A stretch of DNA of 64,000 bases. Source: Candidatus Cloacimonadota bacterium. Lineage in GTDB: Bacteria > Cloacimonadota > Cloacimonadia > Cloacimonadales > TCS61. A model generated the notes under the pieces. The model was not told the origin of the DNA and did no database searches. It was given only the letters and a program-made list of their open reading frames with translations. Shown here one piece after another: positions 17,994 to 27,923 of this stretch (position 1 is its first letter; each line of letters opens with the position of its first letter). The DNA lies in the NCBI GenBank assembly GCA_021736135.1, contig JAIPGO010000005.1, forward strand, positions 1 through 64,000. Direction: 5' to 3'. The position numbers and the translations under genes were made by a program.

Positions 17994-19313
17994 ATGTTAA
18001 GAGGAAAAGACATAAAACCAGCCAGCGGCAAATTAGGTGTATTGATAGTTGGCCTGGGAGCTGTATCCACTACGTTTATTGCAGGAGTAGAAGCAATTAA
18101 GAAGGGAATAGCAGAACCCATAGGCTCTCTTACGCAAATGGCAACGATCCGCTTAGGTAAAAGAACTGAAAACAGAACTCCATTGATAAACGATTTTGTA
18201 CCTCTTTCACAATTGAAAGATCTGGAATTCTTTACCTGGGATATTTTTGAAGATAACGCTTACCAGGCAGCCCTTAAATGTGGCGTTCTGGATAAAATCC
18301 TTATTGACAATCTGAAAGATGAACTTTCCGCTATCAAACCTCACAAAGCGGTTTTTTCCAATAAATATGTTAAAAAGCTTAATGGCACATATATCAAGAA
18401 AGCCGATAGTAAAATGGAGTATGCCGAACAATTGATGGAGGATATCACTGCTTTTAAGAAAGAAAAAAATCTTGAGCGACTGGTTATGATCTGGCTGGCA
18501 TCCACAGAAGTTTATATAGAAAACACGGAAGTACATTCTGATCTGGCAAAATTTGAACAGGGTCTGAAAGATAATCATGAAAGCATCTCGCCATCAATGA
18601 TATATGCTTATGCTGCCTTAAAATCTGATATTCCCTTTATTAACGGAGCGCCTAACCTGACGGTTGATATGGGGGCAATGCGCGAACTTGCGGGGAAAAA
18701 TCATCTGCCAATTTGCGGCAAGGATCTCAAAACCGGACAAACTCTGATGAAAACTATTCTTGCTCCCGGTTTTAAGGCACGTATGCTGGGTCTGAACGGC
18801 TGGTTCAGCACCAATATTCTGGGTAATAGAGACGGAGAAGTCCTGGATGATCCCGAAAGTTTTAAAACCAAGGAAGTATCCAAACTCTCGGTAATCGATC
18901 AGATATTGCAGCCTGAGAAATATCCGGCGCTTTACAAAGATTATTATCATAAAGTGCGCATAAACTATTATCCGCCGCGGGGTGATAATAAGGAAAGCTG
19001 GGATAATATAGATATATTCGGCTGGCTGGGTTACCCGATGCAGATAAAGATCAACTTTTTATGCCGTGATTCCATATTGGCTGCTCCGGTAGCACTTGAT
19101 CTGGTACTTTTTGTGGATCTGGCTCATCGTGCTAATATGTCGGGAATTCAGGAATGGCTTTCTTTTTATTTCAAATCACCGATGGCAGCACCGGGTTTAT
19201 ACGCTGAAAATGATCTCTTTATCCAGCAGACAAAATTGAAGAATACTCTGAGATATATGATGGAAGAGGAAATTATTACTCATCTGGGATTAGATTATTA
19301 CGAAGAGATATGA
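17994..19313 (+). CDS. Myo-inositol-1-phosphate synthase
   Basis: KLGVLIVGLGAVSTTFIAG; NGAPNLTVDMGAM; GKDLKTGQTLMKT; GWFSTNILGNRDGEVL; GWLGYPMQIKINFLCRDSILAAPVALDLV. Confidence 0.9.
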   Translation: MLRGKDIKPASGKLGVLIVGLGAVSTTFIAGVEAIKKGIAEPIGSLTQMATIRLGKRTENRTPLINDFVPLSQLKDLEFFTWDIFEDNAYQAALKCGVLDKILIDNLKDELSAIKPHKAVFSNKYVKKLNGTYIKKADSKMEYAEQLMEDITAFKKEKNLERLVMIWLASTEVYIENTEVHSDLAKFEQGLKDNHESISPSMIYAYAALKSDIPFINGAPNLTVDMGAMRELAGKNHLPICGKDLKTGQTLMKTILAPGFKARMLGLNGWFSTNILGNRDGEVLDDPESFKTKEVSKLSVIDQILQPEKYPALYKDYYHKVRINYYPPRGDNKESWDNIDIFGWLGYPMQIKINFLCRDSILAAPVALDLVLFVDLAHRANMSGIQEWLSFYFKSPMAAPGLYAENDLFIQQTKLKNTLRYMMEEEIITHLGLDYYEEI

Positions 19314-20419
19314 AGAAGATAAAGCTTCTTTTCAAAATCGGCTATGTATATCATAAGGCAGGCTTTGATCCGGTAATTGAAAAATTGCTGACAAATCCCG
19401 GCTATGATGTCTGGTTTTCGCTGGATATGGAAAAAAAAAGGCACTTATTTATTGATAGACCTTTTATCGCACCTGTGATCAGGGAATGGGAAAAACAAGG
19501 ATACCGCTTTACTACCGAAACCAGGGGGTTTGACATCGTCATCACTGGAGATACCCTGCGTAATTCTGAAAAATATGGAAAAACACTGCTTTGTTTCCTG
19601 AATCATGGAACCGGCATTAAAAATATCCTGTACCGTAATTTAGCCCGAGTACCGAATGATAAATACCAGATATTCATTGAAGGTGAGCATAGGCATAATT
19701 CCCTGAAAAGTGCCGGTTCTTTACAAAAGAACGAAGCTCACGTGGTGGGTTTACCAAAACTGGACTGGTATTTTCAGGGAAAATATCAAAGGCAGGAAGT
19801 GCTGACAGGATTAGGTCTTGATCCGGAGAAAAAAACACTGCTCTTTGCACCCACTTACAAACCTACCTGCTTATATCAGATCAAGGATGATATTTTTGAG
19901 CAGACCCGTGACGAATTTAATCTGATAGTGAAGCTTCATCCTTACAGCTGGATGGGTAAATATGCTCCCCATAAACAGCATCGTATTTATGAAAAGCGGG
20001 TCAGGAAATTTTCCCATGCCAGATTACTCCCTTTTTCAGATTATAATATTGTGCCATATTATGCCGCTGCAGACGTTATACTCTCCGAAGCTTCCAGTTG
20101 CGTATTTGACTTTTTAGCCTTGAAGAAAACGGGGATCGTCTTTGATCTGGAACCCGCAAAGCATTCCGACGGGCAGTCATTACTGGAGATAGAGAACCGT
20201 GATTTTTTAAAAGATGCCTTTATCCACATAGAAAGTGGCAAGGATATTAATCAGGCAATGAAACTGGCTCTTGAGCCAACACCCGGCATGCTGGCAGCCC
20301 AGGATAACTTCCGAAAAAACTACTTTTATAAACTCGATGGCAAAGCCTCAGAGAGGTTCATTGCCAAAATAGAAGAATTATACAATGAAAGCGGACATGA
20401 AAACATTCCTGAAGTTTAA
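19310..20419 (+). CDS. CDP-glycerol glycerophosphotransferase-like (TagB/TagF family)
   Basis: FLNHGTGIKN, KTLLFAPTYKPT, NLIVKLHPYSW, AAADVILSEASSCVFDFLALKKTGIVFDLEP; start overlaps MIPS stop. Confidence 0.72.
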   Translation: MKKIKLLFKIGYVYHKAGFDPVIEKLLTNPGYDVWFSLDMEKKRHLFIDRPFIAPVIREWEKQGYRFTTETRGFDIVITGDTLRNSEKYGKTLLCFLNHGTGIKNILYRNLARVPNDKYQIFIEGEHRHNSLKSAGSLQKNEAHVVGLPKLDWYFQGKYQRQEVLTGLGLDPEKKTLLFAPTYKPTCLYQIKDDIFEQTRDEFNLIVKLHPYSWMGKYAPHKQHRIYEKRVRKFSHARLLPFSDYNIVPYYAAADVILSEASSCVFDFLALKKTGIVFDLEPAKHSDGQSLLEIENRDFLKDAFIHIESGKDINQAMKLALEPTPGMLAAQDNFRKNYFYKLDGKASERFIAKIEELYNESGHENIPEV

Positions 20420-20428
20420 AGGAAATTA

Positions 20429-21130
20429 ATGAAAACAGCAGTAATTATCGCCGCAGGTATGAGCAGCCGTCTCTGGAGTAAAACCGATAAGACACCCAAA
20501 ACATTGCTGCCGCTGGAAAAAGGTACCATACTATCTAACATTATGGACAGATTGGCTCAAGCGGGCATTACCGATTTTATCATAGTAGTCGGCTGGCAGA
20601 AAGAAGCTATCATCAATTATCTGCAAGACTCTGAATATCAGGTTAAATTTGTGATCAATAACGACTGGCAGAAAGGCAACGGTATCTCCGTAGCCTGTGT
20701 GGAAAGTCATTTACAAACGGCAAACTTCATCCTGTCCATGTGTGACCATATCGTATCTCCTGCGGCTGTTGAAAAGATGATTAATTCTCCGCTCGAAGAT
20801 AATCTGCTGCTGGTTGATTATAATATTGAAGATGTTTTTGATCTTGATGATGCCACAAAAGTTTTAACCGATGAGCAGGGGCGGATATTAAATATCGGCA
20901 AAGAAATAAGTACTTATAACTGCCTTGATTGCGGCATATTCAGACTGGACAGCAGATTTTTTATGGCATTCAGGGACGCTTTGGCAGAAGGTGAAGAATC
21001 CATCAGCGCCGGAATAAAAAGATTGATAAAAACCGGGAACATGAGTTCAGTTAGAATGACTGAAAATGATTCCTGGCTGGATATTGATACACCGGAAGCT
21101 TATGAACATTATCTCAAAACCGGAGGTTGA
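20429..21130 (+). CDS. Sugar-phosphate/alcohol-phosphate nucleotidyltransferase, candidate inositol-1-phosphate cytidylyltransferase
   Basis: VIIAAGMSSRL..TPKTLLPL; NDWQKGNGISVACVESHL; ILSMCDHIVSPAAVEKM; SWLDIDTPEAYEHYL. Confidence 0.75.
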   Translation: MKTAVIIAAGMSSRLWSKTDKTPKTLLPLEKGTILSNIMDRLAQAGITDFIIVVGWQKEAIINYLQDSEYQVKFVINNDWQKGNGISVACVESHLQTANFILSMCDHIVSPAAVEKMINSPLEDNLLLVDYNIEDVFDLDDATKVLTDEQGRILNIGKEISTYNCLDCGIFRLDSRFFMAFRDALAEGEESISAGIKRLIKTGNMSSVRMTENDSWLDIDTPEAYEHYLKTGG

Positions 21131-22170
21131 GCAAGGTTAAACTCTGATCTGATTAATTCTGCTATCTTAATCCCTGCAGAACCGTCGGTATTGGAAAACA
21201 TTAGTTTTCTTGCCCGTTCCCGGGCTGTCTTTTTCAGGTCTGGTTCTTTAATATACCGGTTTATGGCTGGAAGTAATTCGTCAAATCCATTGATCTGCAG
21301 ACTGAAATCTTTAATCATATCAAGCACATAAGGCACAAAGCGTGGTGCTGGGGGAACAGTAAACGTGATTATCGGCTTATCAAGAGCACAGCATTCTGCC
21401 AGTATGGAAGATGTGTCGCCAATACAGATATCTGCCAGCATAATATAAGGTATGTTTTCATAATCCTTGATGAGATGCACACCCGGCATTTGCTCGAAAT
21501 ATTCACTTATTGCCGGATCAGTCCAGGGATGCAATGTCACCAGCACATTAAATTCTAAAATTAATTCCCTGATCCTTTTTTTCCATATTTCTAAGGCAGA
21601 CATACCCGATGCCGGCCAGGTGGCAGTAAAAAGCAGATTTTTTTTATTATTATCAAATTTCAGTTTTCTTTTTAAGAACTTAATTTCCTCTAAACTGATT
21701 TCTCCTTTAAAAAAGGCATCAAGCCGGGGATAACCGAGTCCTATGCCGTTGGTGATCCCTTTTTTTAAAGCGATATCAGCTTCATTCTCACTTGTGAAAA
21801 TGAACCTGGAAAAAAGCAGAAATGCGCCTTTTCCCGGTAATTCCTTAAAATGAAAAGGTCCATGCCGCATCCCGATCTTTTTAATTCCGGCTGCAGTAAA
21901 TTTATGAGCAGACAGACGGCACATCAGCACACCTTGCGGATAAGCAGGTAATACCCTTGATTTAATTCCCTTTGCTGCCAGTCCACGCTGAACTTTCCTG
22001 TTTCTGGCTATGATCTTAAGCTCAGGTATCAGGCGGATAACGGGTAACATCATCTGCCAGTCAAGAAGGTTATCACAATAAGCGCCATAATAATTATTCA
22101 ATTTAAAAAGTGACAACACCTTGAATATTAGTGTTGAGGGTATTTTTATGAAATAATAACTGAAAACCAT
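21109..22170 (-). CDS. CDP-glycerol glycerophosphotransferase-like protein
   Basis: RHGPFHFKELPG, LLFTATWPASG, NVLVTLHPWTDP, MLADICIGDTSSILAECCALDKPIITF. Confidence 0.72.
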   Translation of the reverse strand: MVFSYYFIKIPSTLIFKVLSLFKLNNYYGAYCDNLLDWQMMLPVIRLIPELKIIARNRKVQRGLAAKGIKSRVLPAYPQGVLMCRLSAHKFTAAGIKKIGMRHGPFHFKELPGKGAFLLFSRFIFTSENEADIALKKGITNGIGLGYPRLDAFFKGEISLEEIKFLKRKLKFDNNKKNLLFTATWPASGMSALEIWKKRIRELILEFNVLVTLHPWTDPAISEYFEQMPGVHLIKDYENIPYIMLADICIGDTSSILAECCALDKPIITFTVPPAPRFVPYVLDMIKDFSLQINGFDELLPAINRYIKEPDLKKTARERARKLMFSNTDGSAGIKIAELIRSEFNLAQPPVLR

Positions 22171-22177
22171 AATTATT

Positions 22178-23185
22178 TCAGGGCTGGAAATTCTGCCTTA
22201 TCGTCTCGAATACAGCTTCCGGCTTGATCAGCTCCATACAGTTATGGTGCTGCAGCGGACATTGACGGCTGCCATGCATTCCGCAGGGACGGCATGCCAG
22301 CTCCATTTCCAGAACCTGATCATTTTCCCGGTTAGGATAATAGCCAAAACTCTCTACTGTCGGTCCAAAAAAGGCATAAACAGGAGTATTAACCGCATTT
22401 GCCAGGTGCAAAGGACCGCTGTCATTTGATATCAGCAATTTTGAACGGGAAATGAGCGCTGCTGATTCAGTTATCTTGAGTTCTCCGCAACTGTTATACG
22501 CATTAACACCTGATATTTCAATGATTTGTGTAGCCAGAAATCTATCTGCCCGGCTGCCGATAAAGATCAGCGAAAATCCCGCCTCTGCCAGATATCGTGT
22601 TAATATTCCAAAATATTCCTTTTTCCAGCGCTTGGTTGCCCATACGGAGCCGGGGGCTATGAGTACTGGCTTTTTATCTTTTTCCAGAAAATTCTCTGCT
22701 GCTTCATAATCTGCTTTGGTAAGAAATAATTCCGTCCGGTTATCCAGTTTGTCAGAGCAGATGGGACTCAATAAATGCAATATTCTATCTGTTACATGAC
22801 CTTCAGAAGGATATTTTACTTTTGTAGTAAGTAAAACCCGGCTATGGTAGCGATCAAAACCGATCCTTTCTGGTATATTGGAAAAAAGCAGCAGAAAATT
22901 CGTGGTCAGATGGCTATGAGGTGTGATAGCCAGATCATATTTTTTACTTATTAAGCGGGGAACCATTTTGAGGAAATTATAGAGTTTTTGATGATATTTA
23001 TCAAAAAGTATCACTTCATCCAGATGGGGATTATTTTTCACCAGTTCATAAGTCCGTGGTGTCGTGAGAAAATCAATCTTTGCCTTCGGAAACAGTTTTC
23101 TGGTCTCGCGTATCAGTGGCGTTGCCAGGATAATATCCCCCAGAAATGCTGTATGAGCAATCAGGATACGTTTATATTCTTTCAT
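22178..23185 (-). CDS. Glycosyltransferase family 9 (heptosyltransferase II-like)
   Basis: RILIAHTAFLGDIILATPLIRETRKLFP; LISNDSGPLHLANAVNTPVYAFFGPT. Confidence 0.88.
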   Translation of the reverse strand: MKEYKRILIAHTAFLGDIILATPLIRETRKLFPKAKIDFLTTPRTYELVKNNPHLDEVILFDKYHQKLYNFLKMVPRLISKKYDLAITPHSHLTTNFLLLFSNIPERIGFDRYHSRVLLTTKVKYPSEGHVTDRILHLLSPICSDKLDNRTELFLTKADYEAAENFLEKDKKPVLIAPGSVWATKRWKKEYFGILTRYLAEAGFSLIFIGSRADRFLATQIIEISGVNAYNSCGELKITESAALISRSKLLISNDSGPLHLANAVNTPVYAFFGPTVESFGYYPNRENDQVLEMELACRPCGMHGSRQCPLQHHNCMELIKPEAVFETIRQNFQP

Positions 23186-24266
23186 CTAATAATTCCTGGT
23201 ATAGTATAATATGTTCACGGACAGTATTATCCACAGAAAACTTTTCCACAGACTGCCGGGCATTAGCGCTGAAACCAGCTCTTTCGGCTGGATTTTCTAT
23301 CAGTCGTGACACAGCTGCTGCAAGTTTTTCCGGTTGCTGTGCCGGAACCAGCAAACCATTTTCATTATTTTTTATCATTTCTGGAATACCACCTCCATCT
23401 GTGCAAACGCAGGCTCTTCCGCAGGCAAGGGCATCCAGAACACTTGTGCCTAATCCTTCATATTTCGATGCCAGTATAAAAATATCAAAACTGTTGAGAA
23501 ACCAGCCAACTTCCTCGCGGAAACCCAGAAACCTGAAACGCTCACTAATCCCCAATTCCGTGGTCATTGCCTCCAGTTTTTTCCGTTCAGGACCCCTACC
23601 CAAAGCAAGAAATAATGCTGCCGGATATTTCATCAGAACAATTTGCGCTGCTTTGATAAGAGTCGGATAATCCTTGTGACCGACGAGAGCAGCTATTGTG
23701 CCAATTATGATGTTATGCTCAGGGAAATGCTCTCCTTTGATAAAATCTGCCGGAGGAAGCTGAATTGACAAACGCTCCAGCTCTATTCCGGAATGGATAA
23801 GCTGCAGCTTATTTTCCGGTATGCCGTCACTCTTGCAGATTTCCATTATATTGCGGGAAATGCATACCAGACGGTCTAACATCGAGTTCTTATATTTTAT
23901 AAATCCCGACATTTTACTCTTAATATGAAAATCCACTCGCCTTGAAGCAACCAGTTTCAAATGGGGCATAAGAAATTTCACCTGTAATCCCAAAGTTAAA
24001 GCATAAGAACTGTGACAGTGTATGAGCCTGACTTTATTTTTGCGGCACAATTTTACAATTTTGTAGATAACCGCGGGATTGACTCTGTAATGGAAATTAA
24101 ATGCGGCAAAGGGAATATCGTTTTCCCGGCAATATTTCTCCAGAGGTGATTTGCTGCTGCAGGCAATTATTGATGCAACTCCTGCGATATTTAGTCTCTC
24201 CACCAGATAAACAACCTGCCGCTGCCCGCCTTGCCAGACTTTTTCCGGATCAATGTGTAAGATCAT
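23172..24266 (-). CDS. Glycosyltransferase family 4
   Basis: FDIFILASKYEGLGTSVLDALACGRACVCTDGGGIPEMIKNNENGLLVP. Confidence 0.88.
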   Translation of the reverse strand: MILHIDPEKVWQGGQRQVVYLVERLNIAGVASIIACSSKSPLEKYCRENDIPFAAFNFHYRVNPAVIYKIVKLCRKNKVRLIHCHSSYALTLGLQVKFLMPHLKLVASRRVDFHIKSKMSGFIKYKNSMLDRLVCISRNIMEICKSDGIPENKLQLIHSGIELERLSIQLPPADFIKGEHFPEHNIIIGTIAALVGHKDYPTLIKAAQIVLMKYPAALFLALGRGPERKKLEAMTTELGISERFRFLGFREEVGWFLNSFDIFILASKYEGLGTSVLDALACGRACVCTDGGGIPEMIKNNENGLLVPAQQPEKLAAAVSRLIENPAERAGFSANARQSVEKFSVDNTVREHIILYQELLDERI

Positions 24267-25008
24267 TCTGCCGCATTTCCCAGAGTTTTAGATATTTCAG
24301 GTACTGTCCGATCGCTGAATTTTCACAAAGTAGAAATCCTGTTTTGCCATCCCGGAATCCCTGCTTGAAAAAATACATTACAATGAATTTCCACATTCCC
24401 TGAAACAGGGCTCCGGTTATAGTGTATTTTTTAATTTTACTATATTTCTCCTCCACATTCAGGTTTGTGTAAAAATTGATCTTGCTTACATGGTCTGAAA
24501 GATTGGGATATGTATAGTGATTAAGGGGAGCGGTGATAAGGCTGATCTTTGCTTTTGTTTTCACTCCTTCATGCACTACTTTTTCATTGAATTCTGCCGT
24601 TTTGCGATTGAATAACCTCAACGGGAAATCATCCTGCCAGCCACACCAGCGGATCTTTTTACCCAGATACCAGGAGATGCGCTTAATTTTGTATACCTGA
24701 GCTTCGTGCAATTGCGGCTGTAGTTCCAGAATCTTCACTTTCAGCTCTGGTGACACTTCTTCATCGGCATCAAGAGAAAGTATCCAGTCATTTTGCGCTG
24801 CTTCCACTGCTTTCTGTTTCGTTCTGCCAAAACCGTCCCAGGAAAGTTTTATTACCCTTGCTCCACCTGATTCCGCTAGTTGTAATGTGGTATCCTTCGA
24901 TCCCGTATCTGCCACAAGGATTTCATCTGCCCATTGTACTGATTGCAGGCATCGAATTATATTTTTCTCTTCATCTTTTGTAATTATCACAACTGATATC
25001 TTACTCAT
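24250..25008 (-). CDS. Glycosyltransferase family 2 (WaaE/KdtX-like)
   Basis: ISVVIITKDEEKNIIRCLQSVQWADEILVADTGSKDTT; ILSLDADEEVSPEL. Confidence 0.88.
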   Translation of the reverse strand: MSKISVVIITKDEEKNIIRCLQSVQWADEILVADTGSKDTTLQLAESGGARVIKLSWDGFGRTKQKAVEAAQNDWILSLDADEEVSPELKVKILELQPQLHEAQVYKIKRISWYLGKKIRWCGWQDDFPLRLFNRKTAEFNEKVVHEGVKTKAKISLITAPLNHYTYPNLSDHVSKINFYTNLNVEEKYSKIKKYTITGALFQGMWKFIVMYFFKQGFRDGKTGFLLCENSAIGQYLKYLKLWEMRQNDLTH

Positions 25009-25019
25009 CTGAAACCTCT

Positions 25020-26096
25020 TCAGTTCTCGGAAAATACATTTAAAAACTCTTTTACCATGGTTTCTTCGGAAAAGTTATTTTTTATTTTTTGTTGAGCATT
25101 TTTCCCAAATCTCTCGCGAAGACTCTGGTCTGTAACTAATAACTTAAGCTTATCAACGAGGGATTCCACGTTATTCTCTTTAATTAGAAATCCATTTACA
25201 TTATCGGTGATTAATTCTGCAGCAACTCCTACGTCAGTAGAAATCACAGCTTTTCCTAATGAAAAATATTCCAGGAGTGTAATAGCAAAAGATTCATAGA
25301 AAGAGGGCATTACAGCAATGTCATAAATGGAATTAATGTTGGGAATATTAGAGTTGGGAATAAATCCGGTAAAGATGACTCTGGACTGTAACTCCAAACT
25401 GGATACTAATGATTTTAATTCTTCCTGAAACACTCCGGAACCCGTGATCATAAGAACAACATTTTGATATTCTGCAACAAATTCTTTGAATGCCCGGATC
25501 AGTATGTGAACACCCTTTTCTTTCACCAGCCTGCCTGTAACACCGATTACAAGCGCATTATCCGGGATATTAAATAATTGCTTTGCTTTAATAGTCTCCT
25601 GCCGAGAAACTTGTTGTATTTTAGTGCCAATATATACAACAGCGAGTTTTTTTTCTTTGAGATGTGGAAATAATTCCAGAGATAGTTCTTTTACTCTCCG
25701 GTAGGGGAATATAGATTTATCCACAAGTAATTCATGAATCCATTGATGCCTGTTAAAATCACGTTCATTACCAATTAACCTGAAGTTGCGAATTTTACAT
25801 ATCCGGGAGGCTATGCCTCCGGCAATTACCTCTTTATGAATATTACTGACTACTACATCGATACGGTTTCTTTTTACGAATCTTATAAAGTATAATATTA
25901 GAAGTGGATTGTAATCCATACCAAAAGTTCTGGGTATTATTTTCAGTTCTTTTGAAAATTTGCTGGTCGAATCTGAATTCTTATTAGAGATTATCCAGGT
26001 CTGGTGATTTTCCTCAGCCAGTTTCACGGCTAAGCGATCAATTAAACTTAGTACTCCACCCCAGTTTCTCTTGTTATTGATAAATAATATATTCAT
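25020..26096 (-). CDS. Glycosyltransferase family 4
   Basis: VIGVTGRLVKEKGVHILIRAF; IAVMPSFYESFAITLLEYFSLGKAVISTDVGVAAELI. Confidence 0.88.
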   Translation of the reverse strand: MNILFINNKRNWGGVLSLIDRLAVKLAEENHQTWIISNKNSDSTSKFSKELKIIPRTFGMDYNPLLILYFIRFVKRNRIDVVVSNIHKEVIAGGIASRICKIRNFRLIGNERDFNRHQWIHELLVDKSIFPYRRVKELSLELFPHLKEKKLAVVYIGTKIQQVSRQETIKAKQLFNIPDNALVIGVTGRLVKEKGVHILIRAFKEFVAEYQNVVLMITGSGVFQEELKSLVSSLELQSRVIFTGFIPNSNIPNINSIYDIAVMPSFYESFAITLLEYFSLGKAVISTDVGVAAELITDNVNGFLIKENNVESLVDKLKLLVTDQSLRERFGKNAQQKIKNNFSEETMVKEFLNVFSEN

Positions 26097-26125
26097 CCTT
26101 AGGCTACTATTATATTTAATAATTG

Positions 26126-27073
26126 TTATATATTTTTCAACAGATGATAGTTATGGAATCCGCCCAGATTGCGGCCATTCAGTAGATATTTCTCGATCCA
26201 GCTATGCAGTCGTGTTTTCAGACGCTCATGTTTGTGAAGTTCACGATATGGATTTGGCTTCCCATTCATTTGAAGCTTATCTGCCCAGTTAAATCTGGCT
26301 ATCATTTCCTGCATTACTGCCGGATGTGTATCTTTAAAAACTGCCAGTCGGTTTAAAGGACCATAATCAAATTCCTGGGGTGCCTTCTCATAATAATCTT
26401 CCGCTTTTCCCCTGCCCCAATGCACGCTGTCCAGGGCGCGACGCTTATTCTGCATTAAGTACGGTGGACGCACCCAGCCGTAATGATAGATCTCAGCATC
26501 TACTTTTGCCACGTTTATCTTAAATGTGCCTTCCGGCTGACGCGGATTATCATAATAGTCATATCGGCGAAAAGACTGCGCACTCTGCCAAGACCAGATA
26601 TCCGGCTTGTTGCGGATTATCCGTATTTCTTCAGGATACCAGCCATGACCGGCATGATAATGAACATAATCCCCCCAAAAATGCTTGTATCGGAAAAGTA
26701 GACCCTCTACTTCTTCGCGATCAAGCAGTTCTTCACAGCGGTGCTTTATGGTCTCCAGGTATTTCTCATGCACAACTTCATCCGCCTGTACATAAAAAAG
26801 CCAGTCCCCGCTGCATTCGCGACGAGCGATATTTGTCTGCATCCCGTTAATCACACCCTTTTTAAAATACTGTTCTTCCCAGATTGTATCAATGATCCTG
26901 ATCTTAGGATCATTAATCCCTGCTATCAACTCCCGCGTATTATCATCATCATCACCCTTGCCTACCGCAATTATGAATTCATCACAAATCGGCAAAATAG
27001 ACTTGATGGATTCCACCACCGGATAATATAGCTTAACTCCATTGCGCACGAAAGAGAACCCGCTTATCTTCAT
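26126..27073 (-). CDS. Glycosyltransferase family 2-like
   Basis: GFSFVRNGVKLYYPVVESIKSILPICDEFIIAVGKGDDDDNTRELI; GDWLFYVQADEVVHE. Confidence 0.78.
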   Translation of the reverse strand: MKISGFSFVRNGVKLYYPVVESIKSILPICDEFIIAVGKGDDDDNTRELIAGINDPKIRIIDTIWEEQYFKKGVINGMQTNIARRECSGDWLFYVQADEVVHEKYLETIKHRCEELLDREEVEGLLFRYKHFWGDYVHYHAGHGWYPEEIRIIRNKPDIWSWQSAQSFRRYDYYDNPRQPEGTFKINVAKVDAEIYHYGWVRPPYLMQNKRRALDSVHWGRGKAEDYYEKAPQEFDYGPLNRLAVFKDTHPAVMQEMIARFNWADKLQMNGKPNPYRELHKHERLKTRLHSWIEKYLLNGRNLGGFHNYHLLKNI

Positions 27074-27479
27074 ATATCTCTCCAGAAAAATTCACATATT
27101 CTACTTTTCTCCCTTGAATTATCAGGTCAATCAATTTTTCCTTTATTATATCCTTTCCCCGATTCCCATCCTCATTTTACCTGCTTTTTTCTCTTCACTT
27201 TCGCCGGATCACCTCTTCTTTCCCTGAAATAAAAACCTGCCGTAATTCTGCCATCTTGTAAAATTATATCCGTATATATTCCTTATTAAATGTATATTTA
27301 TTGATGTAAGAAACTTTTATATTTTCACGTAAATCAATTTTACAGGTTTATTCTCTTTCTTGGTGTATAGACAAAAATATATTTTTATCAATGGGGAGGA
27401 GATGGAACAGATGAGGCTTGACAGAAAAGGATAATAATAAGTCAGTTCAATAAAGAGAAAAAGACAAGGAGTAACAGGG

Positions 27480-27890
27480 ATGATCCATGTATACCGGAGG
27501 CGGGTATTTGGTTATGAGTGTGATATTTATGGGCACTTGAACAATGCTAATTACCTGCATTTATATGAAGAGGCACGCTCTGTATTTCTGGAAGATATAG
27601 ATTTGCCGGTGCGCAAACTGATGAGTATGGGTATTGCGATCTATGTGACAAAAGTAAATTTAGAATTTATCAAGGGAATTCTACTTGAATCTGAGGTTGT
27701 GATCAAAAGCTGGGTAGTATCAGGCAGCCGTTTAAGGGGCTTATGGCAGCAGGAGATGTTCGTTGCTGATGAACTTTGCAGCCGCATCACCATCGAAGGT
27801 GTATATGCCTCAAATGGCAAACCACGCCGCCTGCCGCCAGAGGTCTGGGTGGTTTTTGAAAAATATATTAACAAACAAAGAGACTTATGA
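27480..27890 (+). CDS. Acyl-CoA thioesterase, 4HBT/YbgC-like
   Basis: YECDIYGHLNNANYLHLYEEAR hotdog-fold motif. Confidence 0.82.
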   Translation: MIHVYRRRVFGYECDIYGHLNNANYLHLYEEARSVFLEDIDLPVRKLMSMGIAIYVTKVNLEFIKGILLESEVVIKSWVVSGSRLRGLWQQEMFVADELCSRITIEGVYASNGKPRRLPPEVWVVFEKYINKQRDL

Positions 27891-27923
27891 GCGACAGTAA
27901 AGTAATCTGGTAATAGTCAAATT

